In this document: positions 33,089 to 50,550 of the stretch, piece after piece
How the letters are laid out: each line of letters starts with the position of its first letter
Numbering within the stretch: position 1 is the stretch's first letter
Assembly (NCBI GenBank): GCA_910589415.1
Contig: OU342639.1
Span: 32,868,268-32,932,267 of the forward strand
Direction of reading: 5' to 3'
Length of the DNA: 64,000 nt
DNA from: Malachius bipustulatus
Lineage: Eukaryota > Arthropoda > Insecta > Coleoptera > Melyridae
The notes under the pieces: generated by a model
Database searches by the model: none
What the model was told of the DNA's origin: nothing
What the model saw: the letters and a program-made list of their open reading frames with translations, nothing else
Program-made: the position numbers and the translations under genes

Positions 33089-33966
33089 AATTGGACTTAT
33101 TTGAAAAACATTGAGGTTATTAAATTCCTCATAGAACAGGAGAAAAACAGAGATGTTATTTCAAATGAACTGAAGATTGTTAATGGAATGAGGGTGCCAG
33201 CCCTGGTGTAATGAAATGGTGATTAAAGTTGAGGACAAATTAAAGCCCATAAAAGAAAAAAGGCAAGGGAAGTTGATAAAAAATGACGGTTGTCTCTTCA
33301 AAGAGATTACACAGCACAGGATTGAGACATGTGTGTCACTTTATGCTTCATTCCGTGAATATAAAAAAGTCACCATATAAATTGGCTATAATAATAACTG
33401 CTGCATTCACACTTATAATTTCTATTCGTTCGTAGGCTACAAATATGCCAATCGCGCAGTTGAATGGAGCTATTTTCAATTTCAAACATAATTTTTTGAT
33501 TTGAAACATGATCAACTCCTGAACAATTAATCTGAATACTGTGCATTTATTATAGAAAACACATAGTGCTTTATCCGCATACATACGTTTTTGCTTATTT
33601 TTATTCAGCACAGAGAAGTGGCTTTCTCTCCTAATTCAGCAGCGAAAGGGTTAACCAACTCGCCGCTAAAATTGACATTATTATAATAAGTAATTTTCAC
33701 TTAGTTCATATGAAAAATAATTGCAGTATTTAAATTATTTCATAGAATTATTGCCACAAGGAACAGTCTACTTTCGATACAACGTAATGTTCAGAGCAAC
33801 TGGATAAATTCTCAAAAATTTAATTTCTAGCATTAAATATTCTACCTAAACAACCTAACATTGCAAGTCTAATTAATAATTGCCTTTTTTTTAACCAGTG
33901 AACATTAATTAAGAGTGAATTTATTAGACATAAGTCTAAAAGGCACAAACTTTTGCTCAGCAAAAG
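33089..33966. other. Non-coding, includes presumed MAPKAPK2 3' UTR
   Basis: The 3' UTR of the minus-strand kinase gene must begin at 33966 and run down from there. No other gene is recognised. The stretch next to the palindrome (33090-33300) has a coding-like base composition but no frame I can identify. Confidence 0.35.
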
Positions 33967-40419
<6,453 letters not shown>

Positions 40420-42732
40420 TTTGAATAAATAACACAAATCAGGGTATACTAAAACCAGCTGAAGTAACCCTCTATATTAAGTACTGCACTTAATTTCAAG
40501 AAAGAACACTTTTGTTATCAAATATTATGAATACAACATTACAACCTACAACTATTAACTACTATAATTACCTATACATAAATGTATTAACACTGTCAAC
40601 ATTACATTTACCAAAAAAATACAAACAAAAATTATTATTGGAAGATTTCTTACTACTAAAATGAGCAATGAGCCCAATTTGAATTGACATTTGGGTTGGC
40701 ATGCGGTAATGTCTTGCCAAAATTGTCAAAAGTCAAAAGTCAATTTTGATTCAATCACAAATGGGAGGGGCCAAGGTTAAATGCAGAGCTTCGAAATTTC
40801 CCCACCAGGTGCGCGGCTATTATATTATACCATTGAATTGAATTATTTATCATTATTTAATTGGTTTAATCATTAAACCAATTAAACTTTAATGTATAAT
40901 ACTTAGCTCGTGATATGCTACCATAACAAAATATCAATTCCACAATCCACAATACAATTCACTTACTACGGTACGCTACTGCGCATATGAAAGTGACGTT
41001 TCCCGACAAAACCCGGATGACGTCACTGTAATGTACTGAATTTTGCAGCACTCGTTCAACTTTTATCGAATTTAGAGTTATAATGAGGGTTGTATTAAAT
41101 ATATTAGATTTAGTTACACATCCAGCATTCAAGAACAAACAATCACAATATAATAAATGTATTCATCTAAATGAAACATAGTAATTTGAAACGTTATAAT
41201 GCGCAGTCGCACCCTCGAATGAAGCGTACTACGGTACTACAGAACAGCTAACAGTAATAATAGTTCAGTAGCCAAACTTTCTTTTTCGACTGTCTCGTTC
41301 AATCGCGCTTGAAAATAATAATTATTATTATATTAGCGGATTAACAAACAATGGCTGCATGTCCTTTATCACACAGCTCCTCCAGATGCTGATTGTTACC
41401 CAGCTGCTCTGATGCACTATTTTCAGTAGACAGGAAGACGTTTGACGTTTGCTATTCAGTGACCATTTGTCTTTTATATCTACTGTCTACATTTTTGTCT
41501 TTCCTACATTATGCATGCGTCTGATCACCTTCCTAAATTTGGGCACCACTTATTTTTGGAAGTTTGTTAGCAGTATTTCAGGGTTGCGTTACAATCAACA
41601 ACACATTAGATTCTTACTATATTAAGTTATATTTGAACGCAGCCAAAGGCAAATACCGTTTCTGTTCTTCTTTTTCATTTTGCAGTTACTGGACTGGGGT
41701 GTTTAAGACATCCAGTGCATGTGTCTATTCTACAGTTACAGTGTAATAGGACTAATAGGAATAGGTAATACTATATTTAACATTTTCACTGTAATTTTTT
41801 TAGACTTTTTAATGATTGTTTTCAACTTTTGTAGGTAAGTACTTCTTTGTTTTCATCTACTCGCACAATATAAGAATAAGTTTGATAGCTGTTTAATAAA
41901 TATATAAATACTAAACCCAATGGTAGATACAAACCATGCGGTGAGATGTTAGCTTTAGCTGTTGCTTCAGTGGTTTACCTTTATGAACACACGTTATGCC
42001 TCAACCGATTCAAAAGTACGCACGCGGTTATAAAACTTGTGAGCAATCAATACTCAATAGGAGAGGTTGAGAGGTAGAAGATGTGACTTGGCAAAACCTA
42101 GTTGGGATTTAAATAAGCGCGTGATGAATAACATAATATCAAAATACATATAACGAAGATATAATGATGAATAACTGTAGGTAAGTGCAGTAACAGTAAC
42201 CAACAAACTGTTCTCCATGCCAACCACCTCCTATAAACGAAGTACGAAAGCTCACTGTAAGATGGCGACACTTGGGATATATTTTATATTCTTTTAAAGA
42301 CGCGCTATACAGTTTAAAGATTTAAATTTGAATTAATATTCATTTGTGTTTGTCTTGATCTTATGCTATATCACTTACTTTCATTGATTAATTTTATTAT
42401 TAACTCCCAGTATCAGCGTATTCGAAATTTGGGCCCCCGTGAAATAGTTTTCGAAGGCACCCTTTTAAATGATGTAGGGTAGACGTAAATTTGGGCAACA
42501 GCCGAACTCTCTGACTCGGGCAAAAGTGTATAAAAATGTTTCTTAATAATTATTATTAATTGTACAAGTAGGTAATAAGCCAAGTTGTCTTGGTCGAGTA
42601 TAGCGTGTAGGACTCGGACACTCGGACTGTTAACTTAGCTGGAAGCATTATTAATCGATATATTCATCTGTAGATATCTTTTTTTTAGAAACGAGACCAA
42701 GGTGGTGAAAATATGAAATGTAACCAGATTCG
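40420..42732. other. MAPKAPK2 upstream region and intergenic DNA
   Basis: No gene is recognised here. A perfect CRE palindrome TGACGTCA lies at 41018-41025, about 600 bp upstream of the kinase start codon, and could be a regulatory site. A hairpin with 13-bp perfect arms (TAATTGGTTTAAT, one-base centre) lies at 40858-40884. A transcription start was not located. Confidence 0.35.
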
Positions 42733-42885
42733 ATAGCGCGGGAGGTAGCGCAATGGTTTAGATCACTGACTGAAGCCGTTGACGCTGCCACAGTCTGTGG
42801 TTCGAATCCCAGCTCGGCATATGGTTGTTTCTGTTCATTTATAAAAACTATTTATACACTGAAAATGTTTCTGTGACTAAATAAG
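42733..42885 (+). mobile_element. tRNA-derived SINE, copy 1
   Basis: The head has a pol III A box (TAGCGCAATGG, 42746-42756) and a B box (GGTTCGAATCC, 42799-42809), but the ends do not pair as a tRNA acceptor stem. The body that follows (ATGGTTGTTTCTGTTCATTT then AAAATGTTTCTGTGAC) matches the element at 50395-50550. Confidence 0.68.
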
Positions 42886-43950
42886 CTCGATCTCAAAACC
42901 AAAATTACCTGCAGTCAAAAGATACTCCCTATTTTACTAAAAAAAAACATATTCGAGAATAAACCTTTATTAAGAAAACATGTCAGGATTGTTTGTTTTA
43001 CACCAAAAAAAAACTAGTCGTGAATGCAATAATTATTATTTTGTTACTTTCAAAAATAAATAAGAGCCCAGCCCAAATCAAGCATGGACAGCTATTTCGG
43101 CCTTCTTAGGACTCGTCAGCATGTCATAGGTATCAGAGAAAAGTGGATATATTTCTGCTCGTGTCTCTGATAATAATGCCGACGAGCCATATTCCACATA
43201 TATTGACCCTGTGCGTTCTGCTTGCCATGTACCTTATTATACATTTCTCATTTTTGTGTCATTATACATTAAATATTTGCAGGGTCGAAACTGCTCTTGA
43301 CCTTTAGTGAAATAATCGAAAAATCTAAAAAAAATTCTCTTATTGTTCCAAGACAAAAAATTATGCATTTTACAGAAAAACGCTTTTATAAACGCGTCCA
43401 TTGTAGTTGTCTCGAAGACAAGCTTTATACCTATGCGGAATTTATTTTGACAGACAATAATGCCAAAACAGAAACTATAGAAAGTTAGGCTCTGTGTAGC
43501 AATTAATTTTTAAAAATTAGTGAACAATTTTTGATTTACTCAAATTTATTTAAATTGTTTTTCTTACACCGCGAGACCGCAAAAAAATTAAAATTACATT
43601 CAGGCCCATCCGTTCCTGAGTAGATTAAAAATTGTTACATGCGAGAAAGTATAAAAAAGTTCATTTCTTTTTAGGCATAAGGGGATGCGTGTCCGGAAAA
43701 TAGCACGCACAAAAGCTGAGATATGATGCTACATTATAAATTAACGCCACAAGTTTATGTAACATTTTTTGAAAAACTCATCAAAAATATCGGACTTTTA
43801 GTTTAATTTCAAATTAATTTTTTCCTACAATTTTTTTATAGTTTTCCGATTTTCTTAAAGTTTGGCACACGTATCAACAATATTTAACATTTTGTCACCA
43901 AGTTCATAAAAAAACTCTAAAGTTGAAGGCTCTGAAGTGACCTTCAGTTT
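42886..43950. other. Non-coding
   Basis: It contains a phrase GCTATTTCGGCCTTCTTAGG-ACTCGTCAGCA (43091-43121) of the sort repeated in insect interspersed elements, but no boundaries were found. No gene. Confidence 0.35.
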
Positions 43951-44483
43951 TGTGTAAGGGGTGATAACTTTACCGGCCTGATTCTGGCAGCCGATTTGAC
44001 GGAAACAGCCGAACACACAGTAGCGTACCCTTTTGAAAATAATTCTATTTGGAGATATTTTATAGGTATTATAATAAATTTCTTGTAGGTATATTTATGC
44101 GCATGGGCGCAAAACGTAAATTCTCGCGGAGAGTGAAAAAAAATGGGCAAGTTTTGAAAAATTGATATAAAACAACTCAGTAGGTAGGCTGCGTTTAATC
44201 TCTCTGAAACTAACATCGAAAAATTCTTATTGCCGAGATTTATAAGCTGAAAGAAAACTTCTTACACCCCTCGCAAATAGGGTGAAAAAGCATCCCAAAG
44301 TGGTAAAAAAATTGCTGCTGCTGCTCTGAAACACCCTGAGAGTTGTCTTTAGCCACTTTGAGACTAGCCTCGAAAAATTCTTATTGTTGAGCTCTATAAA
44401 CGGAATTCGTAATATATAAATAAATTAGAAAAAAGTATAATAAAAGAGATTTTTTATAATTAGTTCACGATATAGATTTCAAA
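43951..44483. repeat. Left arm of a large inverted-repeat element
   Basis: The phrases GGCAGCCGATTTGACGG, CAGTAGCGTACCCTTTTGAAAA, TTTGGAGATATTT, ATTTATGCGCATG and TCGAAAAATTCTTATTGTTG recur, inverted, at 49234-49555. The arm ends in the 12-bp target duplication of the RTE LINE (ATAGATTTCAAA, 44472-44483). Confidence 0.75.
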
Positions 44484-44991
44484 CCGTGCGGGGTTGCTAG
44501 TCCTCCATCGGGCGCCTCCCCAGGTGGCGGATAGGGGAAAGCCTCCCAGATATGGGTGGTACCGGGGAAATCAAATACCCGGGGGCGGACCAAAACTATA
44601 GCACAATAGCAACGTCTGTACCCAGATTGGGCGGTTGCAAACGGCGTCTCACCTGCAGACCTACTGAGGCTGCCGACCGAGTGATTACCGGTATAAGTAA
44701 TCTCCTCTTGTCAGCCAACAGCTTCGGGTGGAGGAGCTCACAAGAGTAAGGGCACCCTATTGTCCTATTAGGGAAGAGAAATCTTCTCTAAAGGCGGATG
44801 AATCAGTAAATGACCAACGGCATAGAGATGCAGAAGGCAACGGGAAACCACTGCATTAAAGATCCCAAAGGATATCCCTAGTAAAATCAAAATGGCTGAT
44901 TTCAAAACAAAATGTTCCGGAGTTTCAAGTCCCCCAATCGGATCTCCGGGGGGGGACGGTTCTGAAAGAAGCGAGAAAGAAGAAAGTAATG

Positions 44992-47139
44992 AAGATCGGT
45001 ACATGGAACGTTAGATCCTTGTATGAAGGAGGAAAAATTCACAATGTGCTCCAAGAAATGCAACGACTTGAAGTTAAAATAATGGGACTGAGCGAAACCA
45101 GATGGCCAGACCAAGGTGAAATGCTAGTTGAACAATCAAAAATATATTATTCAGGTAATAACGAACAACAACATAGAAATGGAGTGGCAATAATTGTACA
45201 CAGAAATCTCAAACATTTAGTAACCAGCCCAGCAAACAAGAAATGGTTTAATAAACGTCTAATTTTAGTATTCAAGATCCGTTTAAATATAGTATATCAA
45301 TACGTTTATTGAACGTTCGAATGTCCGGCTAATAAACGTCTTTAATTAGTTTATCATATTTGTAATTTCAACGTTTAACATATACTTTTTGTCAGCGTGT
45401 TCCATACCCGTTTTATGAACGTTTTCTAAACCTTTTTTATAAACGTTATTCATACTCTAGTTTTAAACATGAATAACGACGTATATTCTACGTATTGCAT
45501 AAGCGTTCATTATTAGTATGCAGTAAACTGGAATAATTCGTAGAAACATAATGAAAAAAAGCGAAATTATTATAAACTAGTTTTTATTATGAGAAAGAAT
45601 ACATAATATATAAATTAACAAAAAGTAACACTTATTTCATATTTACTAAAAATGTTCAAAAATAAAATATATTTTATCAGTTAAATCAACAGTGGATTCT
45701 TTACCAGAAAATGCAAGTTTCACAGCTTCTACACAGATAAAGCATGCTTCCTTTTTTGAGAGTTGCCTTTGGGAGCTGAGCCTGCCCAGTTTCAGATGAA
45801 GAAATCCAGAAATCACCCTGTAATCAGTCGATTTAAAGATTGTTGAATGTTATGTATTGTAATATAGGTTATACAGGACTTACCTTTTTTTGATAACAAA
45901 ATTGTCTGAGACAAATTGTAGGTAGGTACTTTATAGGTACAAATGAAAATGCTCATTTAACAGAGAATAAAATTTTGCAACTATAACGTACACGAGGATG
46001 AACACCACACTGGTTCGTTTTTATTGGAACTATCGGTCGCCGCAATTTAATTATTAAGTAGTTAAGCACGCTGGAAGAATGAACGATTTCATATTCACAC
46101 AACAATTATAACAATTATTATTACATGAATTTATAGGTAATTTATTCTCCGAATATCGCCTTCACTCACAACGAAACACGACAAGGTTCGCGTAGGTACG
46201 CCACGCAGTGCATTCTGGGATTTCAGGACTGATCACCTGACCGAATCGCGCAATCGTACAAATCAAACACACAAACGTATAATAATAGTGTTTGATATCT
46301 ATTTACAATACGTTTATCGTTAATTTGATTTAAATAATAAAAATACAGAAACGTAAATTTTTTTGTAAAAGCCATGACAAAATGTCACTTTCTGGTAAAA
46401 TAAAAAAATATTATTCATGTTTAGATCACCGTGTTAAAATTAGTAGATCATAAACGTTTGTTTTCTATTTAATAAATAAACGTTTATTAAATACGTTTAA
46501 AAAATTAATTAAAACTATCTCTAAACGAAAAAAATGTTTACTAAACGTTTATTAAACCATCGATCGTTGCTTGGGAGCTTCACACCCATATCAGATAGAG
46601 TAATCATGATAGGAATGAAAACAGCGCAAAGAACACTCAACATAATTCAAGTATATGCTCCCACATCAGCTGATAAAGTCGAGGAAGAAATTGATCAATT
46701 TTATGATGACGTCCAACAAGCTCTAGATATCACGGAAAACAGAGATATTACAATCATTATGGGGGACTTTAATGCAAAGATAGGGAAAGGTAGAATGGAT
46801 GATATTATTGGGGATTTTGGACTAGGAATAAGGAACGAAAGGGGAGATAGATTGACAGAGTTCTGTCAAGAACATGATATGGCAGTCACAAACACCTTCT
46901 ACAAGCTACCTGAAAGACGATTATATACATGGAAATCTCCAGCTGATAAAGACAACAAGATTAGAAGAAATCAGATAGACTACGTTTTGATAAAGAGGAG
47001 ATATCGGAATACCATCAAATCGGCCAAAACCTACCCGGGTACGGACATCGGGTCAGACCACAATCCAGTGATAGTTAAAATGGAAATCCGTCTCAAGAAA
47101 CAAATAGCCATAGATAACAAAAAACAGCTCCCAAGGTAA
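44992..47139 (+). pseudogene. RTE endonuclease, interrupted
   Basis: The first part (from ATG 44989) reads KIGTWNVRSLYEGGKIHNVL and GLSETRW, with the catalytic Asn and Glu. It breaks at KHLVTS (45227). After the inserted element it resumes at 46576 with FTPISDRVIMIGMKTAQRTL, then IMGDFNAKIGKGRMDD, RRNQIDYVLIKRRYRN and GSDHNPVIVKM, the catalytic SDH. Removing the insert restores a continuous frame through VTS-FTPISD. Confidence 0.87.
45228..46575. mobile_element. 1.35-kb non-autonomous DNA element rich in AAACGTTTA motifs
   Basis: The ends are CCCAGCAAACAAGAAATGGT and, inverted, CCCAAGCAACGATCGATGGT, both followed by TTAATAAACGT. AG (or AGC) is duplicated at the borders. Both subterminal regions hold many copies of TAAACGTTTA-like sequences (for example 45249-45440 and 46270-46555). 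There is no transposase frame. Its removal restores the LINE endonuclease reading frame, so the borders are firm. Superfamily unknown. Confidence 0.82.
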
Positions 47140-49160
47140 AACAACAACTTGCAGAAGAAATAAATGAAGAACTAAGCAAAATTGACTTGACCCCGAGCTC
47201 CGACGTAGACAGAAAATGGGAAATTCTTAAAACTACAATTATGGTCCCAACAACAGACCTATTAGCAACAATCAAGGACACAGACAAGAAAAAATCATGG
47301 ATGACTGATGACATATTACAGTTGATGGAAATCAGAAGGTCGTATAAGAATAGAGATGAAAGCGCATATAAGACCATACAGAAAGAAATTAGAAAGAAAA
47401 TACGACACGCCAAAGAAAAATGGTACGAAGAAAAATGCGTAGAAATAGAAGAACTCCAAGCAATACATGATGACTTCAATCTCCATAAAAAGATTAAAGA
47501 ACTAGCGGGCATTAAAAGAACGAGCAAAAGCAGTATTCTACTAGACAAAAACGGTAAGATAATTCCAGATACCAAAGGGAAACTAGAAAGATGGAAAGAG
47601 TACATCGAAGAACTGTTTGAAGATGAGAGACAACAGGAAACAATAGATGGAGACACAGATAAGGAAAAGGGCCCGAATATAACAAAAGAAGAAGTTATGA
47701 ATGCAGTTAAAACAGCTAAAAACAATAAAGCTGCAGGACCTGATGAAACACCAACAGAAATTATCAAATTAATTGCAGAAGATCAGATCGGAGTACTGGT
47801 AGATCTTTACAACACTGTTATATGACACCGGAATCATCCCTAGAGAATGGCTCAAATCAACATTTATTACATTGCCAAAAAAACCGAACGCTAAGGAATG
47901 CAGGAATCACCGGACAATAAGCCTAATGAGCCATACCCTTAAGATATTCCTTAAAATTATACATCGAAGAATTTTTAGAAAGGTTGAGCAAGATCTTAGC
48001 GAAACACAATTCGGTTTCAGAGATGCAATGGGTACTAGAGAGGCGTTGTTTGCTTTTAATGTGCTATCTCAAAGACTCATGGACGTCAATCAGCCAATAT
48101 ATGTAGCCTTCCTCGATTATAACAAAGCTTTCGACAAAGTCCGCCATAATCATCTCATAAAACTCATGAAAGATAAAAACATTGACAGGAATGACATCAG
48201 AATAATAACATATCTCTATTTTAACGAGACTGCCAAAGTTTCTGTGCAAAATGAACTTTCAGAAGAGATAGAAATAAAACGTGGAGTAAGACAAGGATGC
48301 GTGCTCTCACCATTACTCTTCAATTTGTATTCAGAAGATATAGTACAAGAAGCACTAGAAAATCAAAAAACAACGGGAGTGAAAGTTAATGGGAAGGTTA
48401 TAAACAACATCAGATATGCGGACGACACAGCACTGATAGCAGAAACCTTGGAAGAACTGCAAAGACTAATAGATCTAGTAGTACGGATCAGCGAAGAAAG
48501 GGGGCTTACACTTAACACCAAAAAGACTAAATTCATGACAATCACGAAACGCCGGCAACAGCGAGAAACATTATGGATCAAAGGGGAGCCAGTGGAGAAA
48601 GTCTGCAAATACAAGTACTTGGGAACAATAATTGTAAATGATAATAATGATTATTCACAAGCAATAAGATCGAGAATCGGAAATGCTAGAACAGTGTTTA
48701 ATAAAATGAGAAATTCATTAACCAGAACAGATCTTAGTCTACATCTTAAAATCAGAATGCTTAAATGCTACGTATTTCCAGTACTATTATATGGAATGGA
48801 AGCCTGGACGCTTAAGAAGTGCGACACTGACCGGCTGGAAGCATTCGAGATGTGGGCATATCGAAGAATCCTCAGAATAAGCTGGGTGAGCAGAACAACG
48901 AACAAAGAGGTGTTGAGAAGAATGGGAAAGGAGAGGGAAATAATCAACACGATCAAAAATCAAAATCAGAAAATTGCAATATCTGGGCCACGTGATAAGA
49001 GGGGAGAGGTATACACTGTTGCAAACGATTATACAGGGGAAAATACAGGGTAAAAGAAGTATATGGGAAGAAGAAGCATCTCTCCTGGTTGAACAACCTA
49101 AGGCAGTGGTACAATAGTAGCTCCGTTGAGTTGTTCAGATCCGCAACTTCAAAGATAAAA
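47140..49160 (+). pseudogene. RTE reverse transcriptase and C-terminal region, frameshifted
   Basis: Frame pieces: 47187-47825 (linker, ending NNKAAGPDETPTEIIK and VLVDLYNTVI), then 47830-48960 after a shift near 47815. The second piece has TGIIPREWLKSTFITLPKKP, VAFLDYNKAFDKVRHNHLIK, KRGVRQGCVLSPLLFNLYSE and IRYADDTALIAETLEELQ (YADD), followed by VFPVLLYGMEAWTLKKCDTD. A shift near 48965 moves the end (YLGHVIRGERYTLLQTIIQG, SWLNNLRQW) into other frames. Motifs are intact, so this copy is young but inactive. Confidence 0.87.
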
Positions 49161-49222
49161 ATCGCCATGATGATAGCCAACCTTCTTAAAGGAGATGGCA
49201 CGTAAAGAAGAAGAAGAAGAAG

Positions 49223-49555
49223 ATAGATTTCAAAAAGTTAGTACCTATAGGGGACATATAAGGGATTATAAAGCTCAACAATATGAATTTTTCGATGCTA
49301 GTCTGAAGGTGGCTAACAAACGCAACTACTGAGTATTTTGTAGTATTCAAAATTTGACCTATATTTTGTGCACTTCCCGCGAGAGTTTACGTTTTGTGCG
49401 CATGCGCATAAATAGACGAGACCTTTCATCAATATGAAATATCTCCAAATCGAACTATGTATTTTCAAAAGGGTACCTACGCTACTGTGCGTTCATGCGT
49501 TGCCGTCAAATCGGCTGCCAGATTGCCAGATCGGCCGGCCATAACTTTTTCGTTT
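49223..49555. repeat. Right arm of the large inverted-repeat element
   Basis: Its reverse complement matches 43951-44483 in order, with indels. It contains CCGTCAAATCGGCTGCCAG and AAAAGGGTACCTACGCTACTG. The LINE was inserted near the centre of the element. Confidence 0.75.
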
Positions 49556-49704
49556 GACTTTAGAATTTGAATAGCACACAATTACAGAGCGCAAAAACTC
49601 ATTTTCGAGGAAAAAAGAAAAAAATTGCCACTGCGTAACTTTTTCAAAATCAACAAAGGGAGATTTGGAAACACTTATCATACTTACTTAGGTTTAGGTA
49701 ACTG

Positions 49705-50268
49705 TTTACATCCGCGGCTCCTAAGTTTCATCAATTTTTTCGGGACCGAGGAACGAAATAATTGAAAATGCTGGGTGGGTAAGAAAGTAAAAACAGCCAT
49801 GGCAAACTTATATCAAGGTCACAACTAAGGCCTCTTTGACACTACGGTCGAATTTCTTTTTTTTTTTCACTTTCAGGGCAAGGAATATGTTCGAGATTAA
49901 CAGTAGCACGGTTTTTATTTTGAAATTTTGGATTTATTTTGCATTTATATTCCAAAAATCGCAACATCAATCCCTGTGGTCTTTTCACGATATGAATAAG
50001 CGGATATATTGCGGAGTACGTGCCTGTATTCGTTTCGAGGCGCTTCCTTTATTCTCAAGTGGATACATCCCGTAGACTCGATGTATTATCTTCGCATCTG
50101 CCAGGACCGCACTCTCTCCGCACTCTCAAAACCGTGTTTTTAGGCCGTTTTGTTGCCTTATTCCCTTTCATTTGCAAAGCATATGAATACCTTCCTGGTG
50201 TTACTATAGGTATGTTCTCCACCCCTGTATAGGTGCCATAGTGAAACTGTAGGAGCCGCGGATGTAAA
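49705..50268. mobile_element. MITE with TTTACATCCGCGGCTCCTA ends
   Basis: A perfect 19-bp inverted repeat marks both ends (49705-49723 and 50250-50268). The interior is non-coding and locally GC-richer. Superfamily not assigned. Confidence 0.65.
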
Positions 50269-50394
50269 TAATGATCCTTACTTACATCGGAAACAGCGAA
50301 AAATAATTCTAAAATCAAAAATAAAAACTAAAAAAAAAATAAAAAATTTCTTTCTGCCATTGCACTGTCCTTCTGGTTGCCCAACTTTTTCGCT

Positions 50395-50550
50395 TACAGA
50401 CAAATTTTTAGAGAAATAAATAATTAAATAGACGAACACAAACAACGATGGCGGGACTGGGATTCGAACCCAGTCGGCGGCAGTCTCATGCAACGGCTTA
50501 GTACTAAGTAGTCTGCTGCACTCCCAGCCTGCTGAGCTATCGTCCGCTCT
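50395..50550 (-). mobile_element. tRNA-derived SINE, copy 2
   Basis: On the minus strand the A box is TAGCTCAGCAGG (50528-50539) and the B box GGTTCGAATCC (50460-50470), then CGTTGTTTGTGTTCGTCTAT. It shares AAGCCGTTG, B box and body with the copy at 42733. Acceptor stem pairing is poor and the body continues beyond the tRNA region, so I call a SINE rather than a tRNA gene. Confidence 0.68.

Larger units (their letters stand above)
44484..49222 (+). mobile_element. Full-length RTE-type LINE, split by a DNA element
   Basis: It is bounded by the 12-bp duplication ATAGATTTCAAA (44472-44483 and 49223-49234). The 5' UTR is GC-rich (44484-44988). One ORF with endonuclease and RT follows, and the 3' end is a GAA/AAG repeat. 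Excluding the 1.35 kb insert it is about 3.4 kb, the normal size for RTE elements. The coding sequence has three or four frameshifts. The clade is judged from protein style (EN start MKIGTWNVRSLYEGGK, RT tail ..RMGKEREIINTIK..). Confidence 0.88.

Noticed and set aside
42733..42815. Functional tRNA gene
   Set aside because: A and B boxes are present, but the acceptor ends do not pair and a body shared with a second locus follows. A tRNA-derived SINE fits better.
47093..47767. 224-codon minus-strand ORF
   Set aside because: Antisense shadow of the RTE linker and RT region; no homology in its own frame.
50450..50548. Functional tRNA gene on the minus strand
   Set aside because: Imperfect acceptor stem, long variable region and the same SINE body as at 42.8 kb.
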